NCBI GenBank assembly: GCA_028819475.1
Contig: JAPPLJ010000067.1
Span: 1-64,000, forward strand
Source: Rhodospirillaceae bacterium
GTDB taxonomy: Bacteria; Pseudomonadota; Alphaproteobacteria; Bin65
DNA length: 64,000 nucleotides
Direction: 5' to 3'
The translations under genes were made by a program, and so were the position numbers. This document shows, one piece after another, positions 51,332 to 59,759 of the stretch (positions within the stretch are counted from its first letter, which is position 1; the number at the start of each line of letters is the position of its first letter). The notes beneath the pieces were generated by a model. The model made no database searches, was not told the DNA's origin, and was given only the letters and a program-made list of their open reading frames with translations.

Positions 51332-52471
51332 ATGCCCGCCGAAACCGGAACGGTCGAGACCTTCGACTACCGTCACAGCCCGCTGCCGGTGCGCGACGGT
51401 CTGGCGGCCTCGCAGCGGCGCGCCTGGGCCCGGCTGGGCGAGCCGGGCGAATGGTGGCCGGCCGCGATGCGCATCGCGATCGCCGAGGAGACCCGCGCGG
51501 CGCCCGACTGCGCCTTCTGCATCGAGCGCAAGGCGGCGCTCTCGCCCTATGCCGTCAGCGGGACGCACACCGCGGCGACCGGGTTACCGGAGGTGCTGGT
51601 CGAAGTCATCCACCGCATCCGCACCGATCCAGAGCGCCTGACCCGTCGGTTCTACGAGGATGCGCTGGCGGGCGGCCTGAGCGACGCGGAATATGTCGAG
51701 ACCGTCGCCGTCATCGCCACGGTCGTCGCCGTCGACAGCTTCTGCGACGCCATGGGCCTGCCGCGCCACGCCCTGCCGGCGCCGGTGCCCGGCGAACCGC
51801 GCCGGCGGCGGCCCGCCGGGGCGAAAGACGGGCTGGCCTGGATGCCGACGGTCGCGCCCGAGGACCTGACCGGGGCGGAGGCCGGCATGTATGACGGACT
51901 GGCCGCCGTGAACATCCACCGGGCGCTCTCCCTCGTGCCGGCGGAGGTCGTCGGATTCTTCGATCTGGACGCCGAGCATTACCTGCCCGACGCGCAACTG
52001 CGCGATTTCGGTACCGAATACCGCGCGCTGACCCACGCCCAGATCGAGTTCCTCGCCGCCCGGGTTTCGGCGATCAACCAGTGCGTCTACTGAACCACCA
52101 GCCACGCGGTGCTGCTCCGGGGGAGCGGCGAGCATACCGGCGATGACTACGATCTGGCGGCCATCGTGCCCGACCGGGAGAAAGACGGCGGCAGCGGCAG
52201 CGGTGTTGCCGCGGCGGCGGCGCTGACCGCCTACGCCGACGCCTTCTTCGACGGCGGGCAGGACTTTGCCGCGGCGCGCGACCGGCTGCACGCGGAGATC
52301 GGCGGCGCAGCGCTGGTCGACGCCGCCAGCGTGCTCGCCATCTTCAACGCGGTCGTGCGGATCGCCGACGCGACCGGCATTCCGCTGGAAGACCAGAAAG
52401 CCGCGATGTCGGCGGATTTCAGGGACGCGCTGGGCATCGCCGACTACCCGTCAACGGCCGGCAAGTTCTGA
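51332..52471 (+). CDS. AhpD/CMD-like two-domain protein with in-frame UGA (candidate selenoprotein)
   Basis: The frame runs 379 codons from ATG 51332 to TGA 52469, with one internal TGA at 52091-52093 (codon 254). Two carboxymuconolactone-decarboxylase/AhpD repeats are visible. The first has the redox motif CAFCIERKAAL; the second reads AINQCVY, then TGA, then TTSHAVLLRGSGEHTG. In AhpD-like proteins that position is the second Cys of CxxC followed by the conserved His, so UGA would give C-V-Y-Sec. A hairpin at 52111-52129 has the place expected of a bacterial SECIS. Downstream codons continue the family fold without a shift (ALTAYADAFFDGGQDF, AIFNAVVRIADATG). If not decoded as Sec, the product stops at 253 residues. 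A Cys-to-stop mutation is the alternative. Confidence 0.75.
52111..52129 (+). promoter_or_regulatory. SECIS-like hairpin after the in-frame UGA
   Basis: GCTGCTCC (52111-52118) pairs with GGAGCGGC (52122-52129), one pair being U-G, leaving a small G-rich loop. The loop begins about 24 bases after the UGA, within the range known for bacterial SECIS elements. GC-rich genomes form hairpins easily, so this is suggestive only. Confidence 0.45.
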
Positions 52472-52566
52472 CGCCGCAACACGCCCGCACCTGTTGATCG
52501 GCGCAGGATTTTGACTAAATTCCTCTAAACTGCCGGATTCGGGATTTGTGTCCGAAAGGAGGGCCG

Positions 52567-52845
52567 CTATTGGTCCCTTGATGCCGCTGCCATGGCCGCA
52601 TCGTCGAACGCCGGCAGACTCTCGAAGGAGCCGAATCCCTGCTTCACATACCACACGGAAAAATTGAGCATGGCTTCCGGCGACGGCGCGCTCGCGATGT
52701 CGACGAAATCGTACCGGCCCTGGGTGTAGTGGATCGAATCGAACTCGATCCCGAGCTCGCTGGCCTTGGCGCGCGCCAGCCTGATCCGCTCCTCGTGCCT
52801 GGTCAGCCATTCGTCGCTCTGCTTGCCGAGCAGCACATATTTCAT
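52567..52845 (-). CDS. GYD-domain protein
   Basis: This 92-residue protein contains IHYTQGRYDFVDIASAPSPE, the GYD-type core, with MKYVLLGKQS at the start and NFSVWYVKQGFGSFESLPAF near the end. It is a small dimeric ferredoxin-like fold; its function is unknown. It is convergent with the candidate selenoprotein gene. Confidence 0.8.
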   Translation of the reverse strand: MKYVLLGKQSDEWLTRHEERIRLARAKASELGIEFDSIHYTQGRYDFVDIASAPSPEAMLNFSVWYVKQGFGSFESLPAFDDAAMAAASRDQ

Positions 52846-53317
52846 GACAGTCTCCCTGTTGCGGGGCCCCCGGTCGTCGGGGGCCGGTCCGGGGCGAACC
52901 TAGGCGCGCACCGGCCGGGAAGGCAAGTTTGCGTTATGGCGCGCAACGCCGCTTCCTTTTCGGCGCGCCGGTCATGACGGATCATGACATTTCATGACCT
53001 CCCAATCCTCCTTTGTTACCCCGGACGGCGCGCAGCGGCGATCCGTGTGTGGACGCCTCCCTGGATGCAAGCAGTTTTTGGTCCGGTCCGGGTCATGCGG
53101 TCAGGTGCAGTCGTGTGTCCGGCCTCTGGATGCGGCGGTTGCTGCGCTGCGGGCCTGTATGGAGATACGCGGACCGGGTCCAATTCGGGGTCACGTGCTC
53201 TGGGGCACCCCGGATCGAGAATGGTTTTCCCGGTCCCGTCTCGTCGACCGTTTGCCCTTACCCGTCCTCCGACCTGCCCGCATCCCCGACGGCTGTCCGC
53301 ACCGCCGCCGCCCGTTC
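52846..53317. other. Gap with repeats and left part of an IS element
   Basis: These 472 bases carry the first 22-bp TCATGAC direct repeat (52972-52993), half of a family-C palindrome (53019-53045), and then the sequence between the left IS end and the transposase stop. No independent gene is seen. Confidence 0.7.
52972..52993. repeat. 22-bp direct repeat, left copy
   Basis: The sequence starts TCATGACGGATCATGAC and is found exactly again at 54521-54542, so the two copies bracket the IS and its host repeat. TCATGACATTTC-type units also recur at about 54608-54623. Confidence 0.85.
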
Positions 53318-54430
53318 TCAGGCGGCGGCCGGCGCGGGCGCCCGGTAGCTCTCCTGTTTGATCGTCAAGGCCCAGGCGATGCGCGCCATCCGGTTGGCGA
53401 GCGCGACCGCAACCAGCTTTCGCGGCTTGCGCGCCAGCATCCCGGCGAGCCACGGATCGTCAATCTTGCCGCGCCGCACCGCGTTCTGGATCACCGACAT
53501 CGCCCCGACCACCAGCAGCCGGCGCAAGTCGCGCTGGCCCATCTTCGATATCCGGCCCAGCCGCGGCTTGCCGCCGGTCGAGTGCTGGCGCGGCACCAGG
53601 CCGAGCCAGGCCGCAAAGTCGCGGCCCCGCCCGAAGCCCTCCAGCGGCGGCGCGAACGCCTGGATCGCCAGCGCGCAGACCGGGCCGATCCCCGGCACGC
53701 TCATCAGCCGCACCGCGTCTTCGTCCCGGTACGCCTCGCTACGCACCTCCTTCTCCAGACCGGCGATCTTGTCGTCGAAGCCGGCGATCTGCCCGAGCAG
53801 CAGCCCGCCCAGCGCGCGCACCGCATCCGGCAGTTCCGCCGCCGGGTCGGCCAGCGCTTCGGCCAGCCGGCCGACATGGACCCGGCCCTTGGGCGCCACG
53901 ATGCCGAACTCCGCCAGATGGCCGCGCAGGGCATTGATGGTCTGGGTGCGCTGGCGCACCAGGAGATCGCGCGTCCGGAACAGCATCATACGCGCCTGCT
54001 GCTCCCTGGTCTTGACCGCCACAAAGTTCATGGTCGGCCGCGACGCCGCCTCGCAGATCGCCGCGGCATCCGTCGCGTCGTTCTTCTGCCGCTTGACGTA
54101 GGGCTTGACATAAGACGGCGGCACCAGGCGCACCGTATGACCGAGACCGCCGATCTCCCGGCCCCAGTGGTGCGCCCCGCCGCACGCCTCCATCGCCACG
54201 ACACAGCGCGGCTGCGCCGCCACGAAGCCGAGCAGCTTCGCCCGGCCCAGCTTGCGGCGGAACGCCACCGACCCGTCCGCCTGCATCCCGTGCAGCTGAA
54301 AGCTGTTCTTCGCCAGATCGATCCCGATCATGCTAACCTGTCCCATGGACGCCTCCTTCCTCGCTTGGCGTTTAACAACACCGCCAACCTGGCACATCGC
54401 GATGCCGTCGGCAGGAGGCGTCCACCCCAT
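53046..54430. mobile_element. IS110 family (IS1111-like) insertion sequence
   Basis: About 1.4 kb around one transposase gene. Subterminal inverted repeats TGGACGCCTCC (53050-53060) and GGAGGCGTCCA (54414-54424) flank it, the mark of the IS1111 group; a further direct copy is at 54346-54356, at the transposase start. The left side abuts ...GCGATCCG of a CCCCGGACGG repeat and the right side resumes CGGGGTCCAG, so the element seems to sit in the middle of that palindrome. Exact ends are approximate. Confidence 0.75.
53318..54346 (-). CDS. IS110 family transposase
   Basis: This is a 342-residue DEDD-type transposase. The N-terminal RuvC-like domain has Asp10 (MIGIDLAKNSFQ), Glu53 (VVAMEACGG), and Asp90/Asp93 (KNDATDAAAI). 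The C-terminal Transposase_20 domain shows PGIGPVCALAIQAF, FAAWLGLVPRQHSTGGK with the nucleophilic Ser, and LGRISKMGQRDLRRLL. Length and motifs are complete, so it may be active. ATG 54346 is preceded by AGGAGGCG. Confidence 0.94.
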   Translation of the reverse strand: MGQVSMIGIDLAKNSFQLHGMQADGSVAFRRKLGRAKLLGFVAAQPRCVVAMEACGGAHHWGREIGGLGHTVRLVPPSYVKPYVKRQKNDATDAAAICEAASRPTMNFVAVKTREQQARMMLFRTRDLLVRQRTQTINALRGHLAEFGIVAPKGRVHVGRLAEALADPAAELPDAVRALGGLLLGQIAGFDDKIAGLEKEVRSEAYRDEDAVRLMSVPGIGPVCALAIQAFAPPLEGFGRGRDFAAWLGLVPRQHSTGGKPRLGRISKMGQRDLRRLLVVGAMSVIQNAVRRGKIDDPWLAGMLARKPRKLVAVALANRMARIAWALTIKQESYRAPAPAAA

Positions 54431-54660
54431 CGGGGTCCAGGGGCCGCCAGCCAACGTCTTTTGGGTCGCCCCTGGGCCCCGGCTCAAGGCCGGGGCGGCA
54501 AGGAGAGTGGAGACACAGGATCATGACGGATCATGACATTTCCCGACACATCCGCACCGGACCATGATTTCCCGCGCGCGCCGTGCCGTGGAGGTCGCAT
54601 TACATTTCATGACATTTCCTGACATACCGCAGCATCCCTTCCGCCGAACGCCACACCGCC
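54347..54660. other. Gap with right IS end, host-repeat half and TCATGAC units
   Basis: These 314 bases contain the IS right subterminal repeat (54414-54424), sequence CGGGGTCCAGGGGCC continuing the disrupted palindrome, a GCCCCGGCTCAAGGCCGGGG hairpin near 54476, the second 22-bp direct repeat (54521-54542), and further TCATGACATTTC-like units to 54625. No gene is visible. Confidence 0.7.
54521..54542. repeat. 22-bp direct repeat, right copy
   Basis: An exact copy of 52972-52993. The two are 1.55 kb apart and enclose the IS110 element and its host palindrome; additional shorter TCATGACATTTC and related units lie to the right. Confidence 0.85.
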
Positions 54661-55455
54661 ATGCCTGCTGACATCCACATCGAGCGCCGGGGCGAGATCC
54701 TGCTCCTGACCCTCGACAATCCCGAGACCCGCAACGCCATCGCCCGGGAGATTTACGAGAAGGCGACCGCGGCCATCGTCGACGCCGGCAGCGATCCGGC
54801 GGTGCGCGCCCTCGTGCTGACCGGGGCGAACGGCGTCTTCTGCTCCGGCGGCAATGTCGGCAACTTCCCGGAGCGGCGGAAGCAGCCGCGTTCGGTCAGC
54901 CTGGGCTCGGTCGGCCTGCTCCACGGCTGGATCAAGGCAATTCGCGCGTGTCCCAAGCCGGTGATCGCCGCGGTCGAGCGGGTTGCCGCCGGAGCCGGCG
55001 TCTCGCTCGCGCTGGCCTGCGACCTGATCGTGTCCTCGCGCGACGCCCGCTATGTCGTCGCCTACGTCAAGATCGGGCTCAGCCCCGACGGCGGCGCGAC
55101 CGCTTCGCTGATGCGCCTGCTGCCGCGCCACCTTGTGACCGAGCTGTGCCTGTTCGGCGATCCGGTCGATGCGGAGACCCTGCACCGGCACGGGGTGATC
55201 AACCGGCTTACCGAACCGGGCGGAGCGCTGGACGAGGCGATGGCGCTGGCCGGCCGCCTCGCCGATGGGCCGCAGAACGCCATCGGCCGGATCAAGCGGC
55301 TGATCGACGCCGCGCCGGGCAACAGCTTCGGCGAACAGCTCGACATGGAAGGCGGCTTCATCGCCGATTCGTTCAGAGACGAGGAGACCCGGATCGGCTT
55401 CGAGGCATTCCTGAACAAGCAGAAGCCGGACTTCCGCAAGGCGGGCGGGTCGTGA
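54661..55455 (+). CDS. Enoyl-CoA hydratase/isomerase (oxepin-CoA hydrolase-like)
   Basis: This 264-residue crotonase has LLLTLDNPETRNAIAREIYE, the oxyanion-hole TGANGVFCSGGNVGNF, VAAGAGVSLALACDLIV and YVKIGLSPDGGATASLMRLL with Asp at the active-site position. The SGGNV and SPDGG variants match the alternative oxepin-CoA hydrolase branch. Acyl-CoA neighbours follow after a repeat, consistent with ring or fatty-acid CoA catabolism. Confidence 0.9.
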   Translation: MPADIHIERRGEILLLTLDNPETRNAIAREIYEKATAAIVDAGSDPAVRALVLTGANGVFCSGGNVGNFPERRKQPRSVSLGSVGLLHGWIKAIRACPKPVIAAVERVAAGAGVSLALACDLIVSSRDARYVVAYVKIGLSPDGGATASLMRLLPRHLVTELCLFGDPVDAETLHRHGVINRLTEPGGALDEAMALAGRLADGPQNAIGRIKRLIDAAPGNSFGEQLDMEGGFIADSFRDEETRIGFEAFLNKQKPDFRKAGGS

Positions 55456-55456
55456 G

Positions 55457-55616
55457 CGTCCTTCGAGACGGGGCTTCGAGACGCGATCCTGACGGATCGC
55501 TCCTCAGCCCCTCCTCAGGATGAAGAGAATATTGGTTCAACATTTTCAGCTTCATCCTGAGGAGGGCGTTGAGGAGGCGCGCCAGCGCCGTCTCGAAACG
55601 CCCGTCTCGAAGGACC
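55457..55616. repeat. Dispersed inverted repeat, family A copy 2
   Basis: CGTCCTTCGAGACGGGGCTT at the left and GCCCGTCTCGAAGGACCGG at the right form the outer arms, with CTCCTCAGGATGAAG and CTTCATCCTGAGGAG inside. It shares its first ~80 bases closely with 897-1129, including the GATCCTGACGGATCGCTCC segment. Confidence 0.9.
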
Positions 55617-55709
55617 GGCCCATTGTCGCAAACCGGTGACGGGCGGCGGACAGATGCGCCATAAGGGGCGCGACGCCCGATTGACGCATTGCGGAGGGAA
55701 ACGGAAAGG

Positions 55710-57206
55710 ATGCCCGGCAGCGACACCGTCGGCCTGAAGGCCTATGGCGCCTATGTCCCGCGGCTGCGGCTGAGCCGCAGGGAGATCGCCGAGGCCAACG
55801 CCTGGTTCAACCCGGCGATCAAGGGACTGGCCAAGGGCGAGCGCGCGATCTGCAACTGGGACGAGGACAGCCTGACCATGGCCGTCGAGGCCGCGCGCGA
55901 CTGCCTGACCCCGGCGCGGCTCGATGAGGACGCGCCCGCCATCGCGGCGGTGACCTTCGCCTCGACCACCCTGCCCTTCGACGACCGGCAGAACGCCGGA
56001 ATCCTCGCCACGGCGCTGAACTTCGACGAAACCGTCGTAACGATGGACTTCGCCGCCTCCCAGCGCGCCGGCACTTCCGGCCTGCTGAACGCCCTGCGTA
56101 ATGCAGCGGCCGGCGATTCGCTGTTCGTCGCCGCCGACAAGCGCCGGACCCGGGCCTCGGGCCCGCAGGAATTGCAGTTCGGCGATGCCGCGGCGGCCTT
56201 TACCGTCGGGAGCGGCGATGTCGTCGCGGACTATCTCGGCGGGCACCAGCTTTCGACGGACTTCGTCGACCATTACCGCGGCGGCGATGCGAAATACGAC
56301 TACAACTGGGAAGAGCGCTGGATCCGCGACGAGGGCTATTTCAAGATCGCCCCGCGCGCCATCGCGGCGGCGCTCGAAGCGACGGGCCTCGACGGCGGCG
56401 CCATCGACCGGTTCATCATGCCGGCCCTGATCCGCGGCGTGCCGCAGAAGGTGGCGGCCATGAGCGGCATCGCGCCCGACGCGGTGCGCGACACCCTCCA
56501 GGCGCAACTCGGCGAGGCCGGGACCGCCCATCCGCTGGTCATGCTGGTCGACTGCCTGCAGGAAGCGGAGCCCGGCGAGACGATCATGGTCGTCGGCTGG
56601 GGCCAGGGTTGCGACGTGCTGCTGTTCCGCACGACCGGCGCCCTCGCTTCGCTGCCACCGCGCCAGGGCGTGAAAGGGTATCTCGCCCGGCGCCGGGAGG
56701 AGACCAACTACAACCGCTATCTCAGCTTCAACGAGTTGCTGGAGCAGGACCGGGGCATCCGATCCGAAGTCGACGCGCCGACGGCGCTCAGCGCGCTCTA
56801 CCGCAACCGCGACATGGTGCTCGGCTTCGTCGGCGGGAAATGCCGGATCTGCGGCACGGTGCAATATCCCAGGACCCGGGCCTGCGTCAGCCCGAACTGC
56901 GGCGCCTTCAACAGCCAGGACCCGCACCCCTTCGCCGAAATCCCGGCGACGGTGCAGAGCTGGACGGCCGACAACCTGACCTATTCGCCCGACCCGCCGG
57001 CCCATTTCGGCATGGTGGTGTTCGACGAGGGCGGCCGGCTGATGGCCGACATGACCGACGTCGCGCCCGGCGAGGTCGCGGTCGGCATGCCGGTGCGCAT
57101 GGTGTTTCGCCGCCGTGCGGTCGACGACAAGCGCGGATTCATCAAGTATTTCTGGAAAGCGACGCCGGACCACACGGCGGAAGATGCAACGGGAGGCGCA
57201 ACATGA
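55710..57206 (+). CDS. HMG-CoA synthase/thiolase-like protein fused to a DUF35 OB-fold
   Basis: A 498-residue fusion. Residues ~7-345 have the thiolase-like HMG-CoA synthase fold (GAYVPRLRLSRREIAEAN, SLTMAVEAARDCL, QFGDAAAAFTVGSGD). At the expected nucleophile (DFAASQRAGTSGLL, residues 113-126) there is Ser-Gln instead of Cys, so classic Claisen chemistry is doubtful. From ~370 a rubredoxin-like zinc knuckle (CRICG and CVSPNCG) and OB-fold form a DUF35 domain, which in other systems channels acyl-CoA intermediates. It overlaps the HAD gene by 4 bases. Confidence 0.85.
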   Translation: MPGSDTVGLKAYGAYVPRLRLSRREIAEANAWFNPAIKGLAKGERAICNWDEDSLTMAVEAARDCLTPARLDEDAPAIAAVTFASTTLPFDDRQNAGILATALNFDETVVTMDFAASQRAGTSGLLNALRNAAAGDSLFVAADKRRTRASGPQELQFGDAAAAFTVGSGDVVADYLGGHQLSTDFVDHYRGGDAKYDYNWEERWIRDEGYFKIAPRAIAAALEATGLDGGAIDRFIMPALIRGVPQKVAAMSGIAPDAVRDTLQAQLGEAGTAHPLVMLVDCLQEAEPGETIMVVGWGQGCDVLLFRTTGALASLPPRQGVKGYLARRREETNYNRYLSFNELLEQDRGIRSEVDAPTALSALYRNRDMVLGFVGGKCRICGTVQYPRTRACVSPNCGAFNSQDPHPFAEIPATVQSWTADNLTYSPDPPAHFGMVVFDEGGRLMADMTDVAPGEVAVGMPVRMVFRRRAVDDKRGFIKYFWKATPDHTAEDATGGAT

Positions 57207-57925
57207 GCCTGAGCGACGTCAAGGCCCTGACCTTCGATACCGGCGGCACGATCCTCGACTGGCACAGCGGTTTCCGGGACGCGCTCGCCGCCGCCGGCAT
57301 GCGCCACGGCATCGCGCGGGACTGGCCGGCGCTGGCCAACGAACTGCGCCGCCGCGGCCTCAAGGCCATGCTCAACCTCGGCGAGCACGAACCGCCGGGC
57401 TACAATTTCGACGACGCCCACCGCTTCTCGCTGGAGGCCATCGCGCAGGAAAACGGGCTGGACGCCTTCACAGAGGAGGATTTCCACGCCATCGCCTGGG
57501 ACGCGGCGCACAATTTCACATGCTGGCCGGACTTTCCGGCGGTGCAGCCGAAGCTGCGCGCGCGCTACCTGGTCTGCTCCTTCACCATCCTGTCCTACCG
57601 GCTGATCCTGGACACGGCGAAGCGCAACGGCCTGTCCTGGGACGCGGTGTTCAGCTGCGAGGGCATCGGCAAATACAAGCTGCTGCCGGAAGCCTACCTG
57701 ACCGTCGCCGCGCGCCTCCAGCTCGAGCCGGGCGAATGCCTGATGGTCGCCTGCCACAATTTCGACCTCGACGCCGCCCGGGCGGTCGGCTTCAAGACCG
57801 CCTTCGTGCGCCGGCCCGACGAATGGGGGCCGGACGGCCCGCCTGACCCGGAACCGAATCCCGCCTGCGACATCGCCGTGGACAGCTTCCCGGAACTGGC
57901 CGAGGCGCTGGGGGTGAAGGTTTGA
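57203..57925 (+). CDS. HAD-family hydrolase (haloacid dehalogenase type II-like)
   Basis: This is a 240-residue HAD protein. Motif I is FDTGGTILDWHSGF, with Gly in the second Asp position as in L-2-haloacid dehalogenases; motif II Ser is in YLVCSFTILS; motif III Lys in GKYKLLPEAY; the final acid pair in VACHNFDLDAARAVGFKTAF. The start overlaps the preceding stop (ATGA). The substrate is unknown; being coupled to acyl-CoA genes, phosphatase or dehalogenase roles are both open. Confidence 0.87.
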   Translation: MSLSDVKALTFDTGGTILDWHSGFRDALAAAGMRHGIARDWPALANELRRRGLKAMLNLGEHEPPGYNFDDAHRFSLEAIAQENGLDAFTEEDFHAIAWDAAHNFTCWPDFPAVQPKLRARYLVCSFTILSYRLILDTAKRNGLSWDAVFSCEGIGKYKLLPEAYLTVAARLQLEPGECLMVACHNFDLDAARAVGFKTAFVRRPDEWGPDGPPDPEPNPACDIAVDSFPELAEALGVKV

Positions 57926-57974
57926 ACTCCGTTTTCCCTCCCTCGTTATTCCGACCGAGCGCAAACCCCCGATC

Positions 57975-58095
57975 GTCATTCCGACCGAGCGAAGCGAGTG
58001 GAGGAATCTCGGCTCGAACCCGACGACAGGAACCGGAGTCTTGCGACGAGATTCCTCCACTCCGCCGCCCGGTGGGCGGCTCCGGTCGGAATGAC
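57975..58095. repeat. Dispersed inverted repeat, family B copy 3
   Basis: It opens GTCATTCCGACCGAGCGAAG with GTGGAGGAATCTCGG and closes CGAGATTCCTCCACTCCGCC with GGTCGGAATGAC. A partial copy precedes it near 57945, and a further GGAATGACGGG tail follows to 58135, just before the GIY-YIG gene. Confidence 0.9.
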
Positions 58096-58148
58096 GGGTA
58101 AGGTTTGCGGTTTCGTAGCAAGCCGGAATGACGGGATCGGGAGACGCG

Positions 58149-58454
58149 ATGGAAAAGGGCGGCTTCGTTTACATGCTCGGGAGCCGGTCGGGTGTGCTGT
58201 ATATCGGCGTGACCAACGATCTCGAACGCCGCCTGTCCGAGCACAAGTCCGGGTCGGTCGAAGGCTTTACGAAGAAGTACCGCGTGAATCGGCTGCTCTG
58301 GTGCGAGCGCTACGACCGGATCGAGGACGCAATCGCCCGCGAAAAGCAACTGAAGAACTGGCGGCGGGAGAAGAAAGCGCCGCTGATCGAACGGGAAAAT
58401 CCGGACTACGCGGATATTTCAGAGGAATGGTATGAGAGCGCGGCAACGGTATGA
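58149..58454 (+). CDS. GIY-YIG nuclease family protein
   Basis: A 101-residue single-domain nuclease: GGFVYMLGSRSGVLYIGVTN has the two GIY and YIG strands (VYM, YIG), DLERRLSEHKSG the conserved Arg/His helix, and AIAREKQLKNWRREKK the Glu/Lys helix of the UPF0213/YhbQ-like type. ATG 58149 follows GGGAGACGCG; an earlier in-frame ATG (58128) lies in the repeat tail. The immediate contact with a family-B repeat is striking. Its cellular substrate is not known. Confidence 0.92.
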   Translation: MEKGGFVYMLGSRSGVLYIGVTNDLERRLSEHKSGSVEGFTKKYRVNRLLWCERYDRIEDAIAREKQLKNWRREKKAPLIERENPDYADISEEWYESAATV

Positions 58455-58531
58455 CTTGGCTTCACCAGCGGCGCATGGCGGCGTAGGTTAAGGCCGTCAG
58501 CCTGGCCGGCGGCACAGCAAGGACGAAGAAC

Positions 58532-59734
58532 ATGGCACGCGGCATCAAGGACAAGGTGGCCATTCTGGGCATGGGCTGCTCGAAGTTCGGCGAGCGGTGG
58601 GACATGAACGCCGAGGACCTGATCGTCGAGGCGGTCGAGGAATGCCTGGAGGACGCCGGGATCGAGCGCAGCCGGATCGACGCCGCCTGGTTCTCGACGG
58701 CGATCGAGGAACAGCATGTCGGCAAGTCCGGCGTGCCGCTCGCGGTCAGCCTGCGCCTGCCCTACATCCCGGTGACGCGGGTCGAGAACTACTGCGCGTC
58801 GGGCACCGAATCCTTCCGCGGCGCCTGCTATGCCGTGGCGTCGGGCGCAGCGGACATCGCGATGGCGGTCGGCGTCGAAAAACTGAAGGACACCGGCTAT
58901 GGCGGCCTGCCCCAGCGCACCCGCGGCGCGGTCGCCGACATGGTCTGGCCGAACGCCTCGGCGCCGGGCAGTTTCGCCCAGCTGGCGACCGCCTATTCGG
59001 CCAAGCACGGCGTCGACCCCGGCGAACTCAAGACGGCGATGGCCCGGGTCTCGGTCAAGAGCCACGCCAACGGCGCCAAGAACCCCAAGGCCCATCTGCG
59101 CAAGGAAATCGACATCGATACCGTGCTGAACGCGCCGATGGTCGCTGAGCCGCTCGGCCTGTTCGACTGCTGCGGCGTCTCCGACGGTTCGGCCGCCGCC
59201 CTCGTGACCACACCGGAGATCGCCCGGAGCCTGGGCAAGACCGACCTGGTGAGCGTCAAGGCGCTGCAACTCGCCGTCTCGAACGGCCAGGAAGCGAGCC
59301 ACAATTCCTGGGACGGCAGCTATTTCATGACCACGCGGCGCGCCGCCGAACGGGCCTACAAGGAAGCGGACATCCGCAGGCCGCGCGACGAAGTCAGCAT
59401 GTTCGAGGTCCACGACTGCTTCTCGATCACCGAGCTGGTGACGATGGAAGACCTCTATCTCTCCGAGGAAGGCTCGGCCTGGAAGGACATTCTCGACGGC
59501 TTCTACGACGCCGACGGCAGGATCCCCTGCCAGATCGACGGCGGGCTGAAATGCTTCGGCCACCCGATCGGCGCCTCGGGCCTGCGCATGCTCTACGAGA
59601 TGTATCTCCAGTTCCACGGCCGCGCCGGCGCGCGCCAGCTCGACGATCCGAAGATCGGCATGACCCACAATCTGGGCGGCTTCCCGCACCAGAACGTGTC
59701 CAGCGTTTCAATCGTCGGCCGCTACGACGCCTAA
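58532..59734 (+). CDS. Acetyl-CoA acetyltransferase / SCPx-type thiolase
   Basis: This is a 400-residue thiolase. The acylation Cys88 is in VENYCASGTESFRG; the second half has MFEVHDCFSITELVTMEDL and GGLKCFGHPIGASGLRM with the catalytic His and Cys; GMTHNLGGFPHQNVSSV closes the domain. It cleaves 3-oxoacyl-CoA or condenses acyl-CoAs. In this neighbourhood it pairs functionally with the HMGCS-like/DUF35 protein, a common thiolase-DUF35 association. Confidence 0.93.
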   Translation: MARGIKDKVAILGMGCSKFGERWDMNAEDLIVEAVEECLEDAGIERSRIDAAWFSTAIEEQHVGKSGVPLAVSLRLPYIPVTRVENYCASGTESFRGACYAVASGAADIAMAVGVEKLKDTGYGGLPQRTRGAVADMVWPNASAPGSFAQLATAYSAKHGVDPGELKTAMARVSVKSHANGAKNPKAHLRKEIDIDTVLNAPMVAEPLGLFDCCGVSDGSAAALVTTPEIARSLGKTDLVSVKALQLAVSNGQEASHNSWDGSYFMTTRRAAERAYKEADIRRPRDEVSMFEVHDCFSITELVTMEDLYLSEEGSAWKDILDGFYDADGRIPCQIDGGLKCFGHPIGASGLRMLYEMYLQFHGRAGARQLDDPKIGMTHNLGGFPHQNVSSVSIVGRYDA

Positions 59735-59759
59735 AGCCGCTGATACAACCGCCGCCAAC

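Noticed and set aside
58128-58148. Upstream ATG for the GIY-YIG gene
   Set aside because: It lies within the repeat tail; ATG 58149 has a better ribosome site and matches the family N-terminus.
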